From SMYC01 sp965197495 (GTDB lineage Bacteria > Acidobacteriota > Vicinamibacteria > Marinacidobacterales > SMYC01), in assembly GCA_965197495.1 (NCBI GenBank), contig OZ240210.1, forward strand, positions 1,860,001 to 1,924,000: DNA of 64,000 nt, in the 5' to 3' direction. Below are positions 61,577-64,000 of this stretch, piece by piece. The notes below the pieces were generated by a model. The model searched no databases. It had not been told where the DNA came from and worked only from the letters and a program-made list of their open reading frames with translations. How positions within the stretch are numbered: the stretch's first letter is position 1; every line of letters starts with the position of its first letter. A program made the translations under genes and the position numbers.

Positions 61577-61740
61577 CCAAAACTCGGCCCTCTTGAAATA
61601 GCCGATAAATCAGCAGCTTAGCGTCTGTGTTTTGCGACGGTGCCAAGGGCTGTGGGCTTTACAATCGTCTGGCTCGAGGGTGTTATCTTCGGTTCCATCA
61701 TGACGTACCATGTGCAAATCCTACTGTTGGTCAGGCAGCC
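61577..61740 (+). repeat. Remainder of the element A end split by the IS1-family insertion
   Basis: CCAAAACTCGGCCCTCTTGA and on continues the element A end, its subterminal region and the first codons of its transposase (complement, 'MMTYHVQILLLV'), then breaks at 61738. Confidence 0.85.
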
Positions 61741-61882
61741 GTTGTTCGATCGGGCAGCCCTTGCTGCTCACACAGACCTCATGGGTGCTTCCGCCATTAA
61801 GTGTTGGTAAAATGACGCTAAGACTTTACGGTGCATTAAATTACAGCCATGGTCTTTCAAAAGGGCCGAGTTTTGGCACAGG
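61741..61882. repeat. Mixed terminal scraps ending in an element A tip
   Basis: GCTTCCGCCATTAAGTGTTG near 61780 is the scrap also seen at 20618 and 43628. 61852-61884 is an inverted element A tip (AAAGGGCCGAGTTTTGGCAC-AGGACGG). Confidence 0.7.
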
Positions 61883-62007
61883 ACGGGGTCGCCGGGTACA
61901 ACGACCGGCGGCTACTGGGACCAATCGGCGATATCCCACCGACGAATTTCGAACATTTGTACGATTGCCGGCAACGGTCCAGCCTCAGCGAGGCCGGACT
62001 CAACTAA
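61883..62007 (+). pseudogene. IS3-family OrfB C-terminal fragment
   Basis: 'VAGYNDRRLLGPIGDIPPTN' then 'FEHLYDCRQRSSLSEAGLN' and TAA: the end of an IS3 OrfB. The IS3-type right end CTCCGGAAAACCCGGGGCG follows at 62014. Confidence 0.85.
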
Positions 62008-62039
62008 AACACTCTCCGGAAAACCCGGGGCGTTCACTT

Positions 62040-62337
62040 ATTTCAAAGGTGATTCGATACTCCCACCGAAGACGAGCGAACCCGATCGACGCTGGATCGA
62101 CTTTTTGCGGAGCACACCCGACGCGCACGACGAGGATTCTAGCTTCCATTGGCGAACCAAACCTAAACCTCTCATCCGAAACATCCCGGCGCGCCGGTCT
62201 TGAGTCCGTTTGTATTCTTGGACACGACGACATCAACGACGCCTCAAGAGCGATTTCACGAGCATCGCCCTCGTGGTTCTGTCGCAGCGAGTTGCGATCT
62301 TCTTTTTTGCGGACGACATCCTAATCGCTTAAAGGCG
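62040..62337. repeat. Array of element C and element B ends
   Basis: An element C end at 62090-62118, element B subterminal sequence and tip at 62130-62230, then a second element C-type end at 62232-62330 matching 23140-23204. No gene. Confidence 0.75.
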
Positions 62338-62452
62338 TTAAGCGGAAGGCCCATTTAGAAAATCAGCCACAAACTCCTTAGCCTCTTTGCTGAGATTCTC
62401 GCGACGACCGTTCGTGATGAGCGTCCGCAGCGAGTTGAAGTTCTTGTCGCAA
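62338..62452 (-). pseudogene. C-terminal scrap of an unknown protein
   Basis: 'NFNSLRTLITNGRRENLSKE' then 'AKEFVADFLNGPSA', stop at 62338. It looks like a genuine helical C-terminus; family not recognised. It meets the IS256-type gene at about 62452. Confidence 0.35.
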
Positions 62453-63332
62453 CTACGAGGCGGCAGCGGAAGCGATTCCGGGTGCCATCGGGCTGTCGAG
62501 CTCAACGGTGTCCCGAGGGTTCGTGCAAGCGAGCGCTGCGAAGCTGCGGGAGATGCAGGAACGAGATCTGACCGGCGAGGATGTGGTGGCGCTGTTTCTG
62601 GATGGGAAGACATTCGCCGAGGCAACGATAGTCGTGGCTCTGGGCATCACGCTTTGCGGGGAAAAACGCTTCTTGGGCTTCGTGGAGACGGACACGGAGA
62701 ACGCGCAGGTGTTGACGCCGTTCCTGCGTTCACTGCTCGAGCGGGGACTCGATATCTCCCAGGGTCTGCTGGTGATCATCGACGGCGGCAAGGGTCTCCA
62801 AGCGGCAGTCAAGAAGGCATTCCGTAAGCGGGCCCTGATACAACGCTGCCAGTGGCACAAACGTGAAAACGTAGTGAGCTACCTGTCCAAGGGCGAGCAG
62901 GCGTCATGGCGCAAGCGGCTCCAGTGGGCCTACAACAGGCCGGAGTACGAAGAGGCCCTCACTGCGCTCGAGCAACTCCACGGTGAGTTAGAAGAGCGGA
63001 ACCAATCCGCAGCTGGCAGCCTGGAGGAAGGCCTTGAGGAGACGCTGACGTTGCATCGACTCGGCGTACACGCGGTGCTGGGCCGTTCGTTCAAGACGAC
63101 GAACTGCCTTGAGTCCGTCAATGCTCTCGTCGAGGAACGCTGCGCGAAGGTCGACCACTGGAAGAACTCGAGCCAACGCCAGCGCTGGTTGGCAACGGCG
63201 CTCGTAGACATCGAACCGCGCTTGAGGAAGGTGGTGGGCTACCGCCATCTTCCCAAGCTTCGCGAAGCTCTCAAGCGGGAACTGAAGATCGAGGCGAAGA
63301 CATCAACCGTATCGAAGAAGAAGGTCGCTTAA
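62453..63332 (+). pseudogene. IS256-family (mutator) transposase, N-terminally truncated
   Basis: About 290 codons, in frame from 'NYEAAAEAIPGAIGLSSSTV' to the stop. Catalytic Asp in 'VALFLDGKTFAEA', Asp in 'LLVIIDGGKGLQAAV', 'IQRCQWHKRENVVSYL', and Glu in 'TTNCLESVNALVEERCAKVD'. The first 100 or so residues of the family are missing, so it is unlikely to work. It is a different subgroup from the intact gene at 7168 ('LESVN...E' with C/W spacing). Confidence 0.88.
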
Positions 63333-63590
63333 ACGTGAGCCGTGGAGAGTTTCAACTAAGAATGGGCTTGACTCCACCGTCGCCGCAGGCTGAGCGCTCT
63401 GTCGAGGAATCCCCAAGAACGTGCCAAGCCGGAGCGAGGCTTAGCCCGGCCTTGCACTCGTCGCGGCTCGGGTGCACCCCCCCGAACGAGGGACTACCCG
63501 GCACGTTTACGCCTGATACCGATAGAGTTGACATCGTGTTGAACCTGTTCGTATCTCCAGTTACGCTAACCATCGAAGGGAGTTCCCGAC
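63333..63590. other. 258-bp gap before the PQQ-repeat gene
   Basis: No gene seen. CCCCCCCGAACGAG near 63477 and the following TACCGATAGAGTTGACATCG may include promoter boxes (TTGACA at 63528-63533), but no convincing -10 was found. Confidence 0.4.
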
Positions 63591-64000
63591 ATGCGGAGAT
63601 TACTCTGGGTGACCTGTATCCTGACGGTCGCGGTCCGATCGTCGCTTCTGGCCGACAACTGGCCACACTGGCGCGGCCCGACCCGCAACAGCGTCAGCAC
63701 CGAGACCAGACTGCCGGTGAGCTGGAGCGCCACGTGCCTGGACGAAGACGAGCCCAGGGTGTCCGGGGTGCCCGAGAGCGGCCCCCGTAGCGTCCAGGCC
63801 AGCCCGAACTTGCAGGGAGGCCAGCGGCAGCGGGGGCGCGGCTTCGGCCGATCGGTTGCGGTCCCGACGCATCCGCCGAACTGCGATGAGTTCGACACCG
63901 AGAACATCGCGTGGCGGCTCCCGCTGCCAGCCTATAGCGGATCGACACCGATCATCTGGGACGACCTGGTGTTCCTCAATGTCGCCACGGAGACGGCCTC
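63591..64000 (+). CDS. 5' part of a secreted PQQ-binding-like beta-propeller protein
   Basis: ATG 63591 with AAGGGAG upstream; open to the window edge (136 codons). Signal peptide 'MRRLLWVTCILTVAVRSSLL', then 'ADNWPHWRGPTRNSVSTETR' and 'LPVSWS', a low-complexity stretch, 'ENIAWRLPLPAYSGSTPIIW' and 'DDLVFLNVATET'. The NWPxWRGP...G.S.....P..W.....AW..P......S.PI...D.VF pattern is that of BamB-like PQQ propellers, abundant in Acidobacteria and Planctomycetes. No damage is visible. Confidence 0.85.
   Translation, partial: MRRLLWVTCILTVAVRSSLLADNWPHWRGPTRNSVSTETRLPVSWSATCLDEDEPRVSGVPESGPRSVQASPNLQGGQRQRGRGFGRSVAVPTHPPNCDEFDTENIAWRLPLPAYSGSTPIIWDDLVFLNVATETA

Overview
This 64 kb window reads as a graveyard of insertion sequences in a GC-rich bacterial genome. 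A few intact chromosomal genes sit between nested, truncated and recombined mobile elements. The host is probably an Acidobacteriota-like bacterium. That is an inference from a TonB-dependent receptor with an N-terminal carboxypeptidase-regulatory-like domain, a PQQ-type propeller protein starting at the right edge, SSS and BCCT transporters, and the style of the IS families. No rRNA or taxonomic marker is present. No CRISPR array was seen.

Layout. 1-9.4 kb: a gene tail, ISL3 copy 1, a decayed copy of 'element A' (an rve/DDE transposon with roughly 102-bp terminal repeats), glycosyltransferase and serine-recombinase fragments, a 120-bp MITE, a truncated IS1634, an ISL3 fragment and an intact IS256. 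9.4-19.7 kb: DUF2924 plus a recombinase start, element A copy ii, a TPR-zincin gene, ISL3 copy 2 inserted in an element A end, a DNA methylase fragment and an Ntn-hydrolase-like gene. 19.7-23.1 kb: small phage-like genes, then an IS1-family element with cargo (20997-23072). 23.1-30.1 kb: a broken type I restriction subunit, an intact BCCT transporter and a TonB receptor with one in-frame stop. 30.1-39.1 kb: IS debris, element A copies iii and iv, an IS3 element, a rhodanese lipoprotein with UGA at its catalytic cysteine, and ISL3 copy 3. 39.1-51.3 kb: beta-barrel fragments, a DUF3311 plus SSS symporter pair, IS6, a DUF305/LVIVD secreted protein, and two unrelated amidohydrolase fragments joined through IS1634 remnants. 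51.3-59.3 kb: element A copy v, the 3' part of hsdR with a DUF45 metallopeptidase, a KefC-type antiporter, and HerA and DUF1156 fragments. 59.3-64 kb: a second IS1-family cargo element (59325-61576), IS debris, an IS256-type transposase and the start of a PQQ-repeat protein.

The most striking result is the pair of IS1-family elements. Both have clean terminal inverted repeats of the GTAGTG type, and one has a 10-bp target duplication. Both carry cargo in a similar order: a coiled-coil plus winged-helix-like protein, a 25-26 codon peptide behind a perfect Shine-Dalgarno, and a strong GC hairpin. One also carries a ribbon-helix-helix-like gene and a tRNA-like sequence ending in CCA. A second theme is dismantled defence genes (HsdR, HerA, DUF1156 methylase, another N6-methylase, a large serine recombinase) scattered by the terminal repeats of element A. 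A third is that all five element A transposase copies are dead, each by a different lesion, while its ends persist at about 20 sites.

Names 'element A', 'B', 'C' and 'D' are mine. A: ends CGTCCTGTGCCAAAACTCGG. B: ends CGTCGTGTCCAAAAATACAA. C: ends with CTTTTTGCGGAGCACA. D: an rve transposon whose left end starts near TGTGCCTTCTATTTATTCAT.
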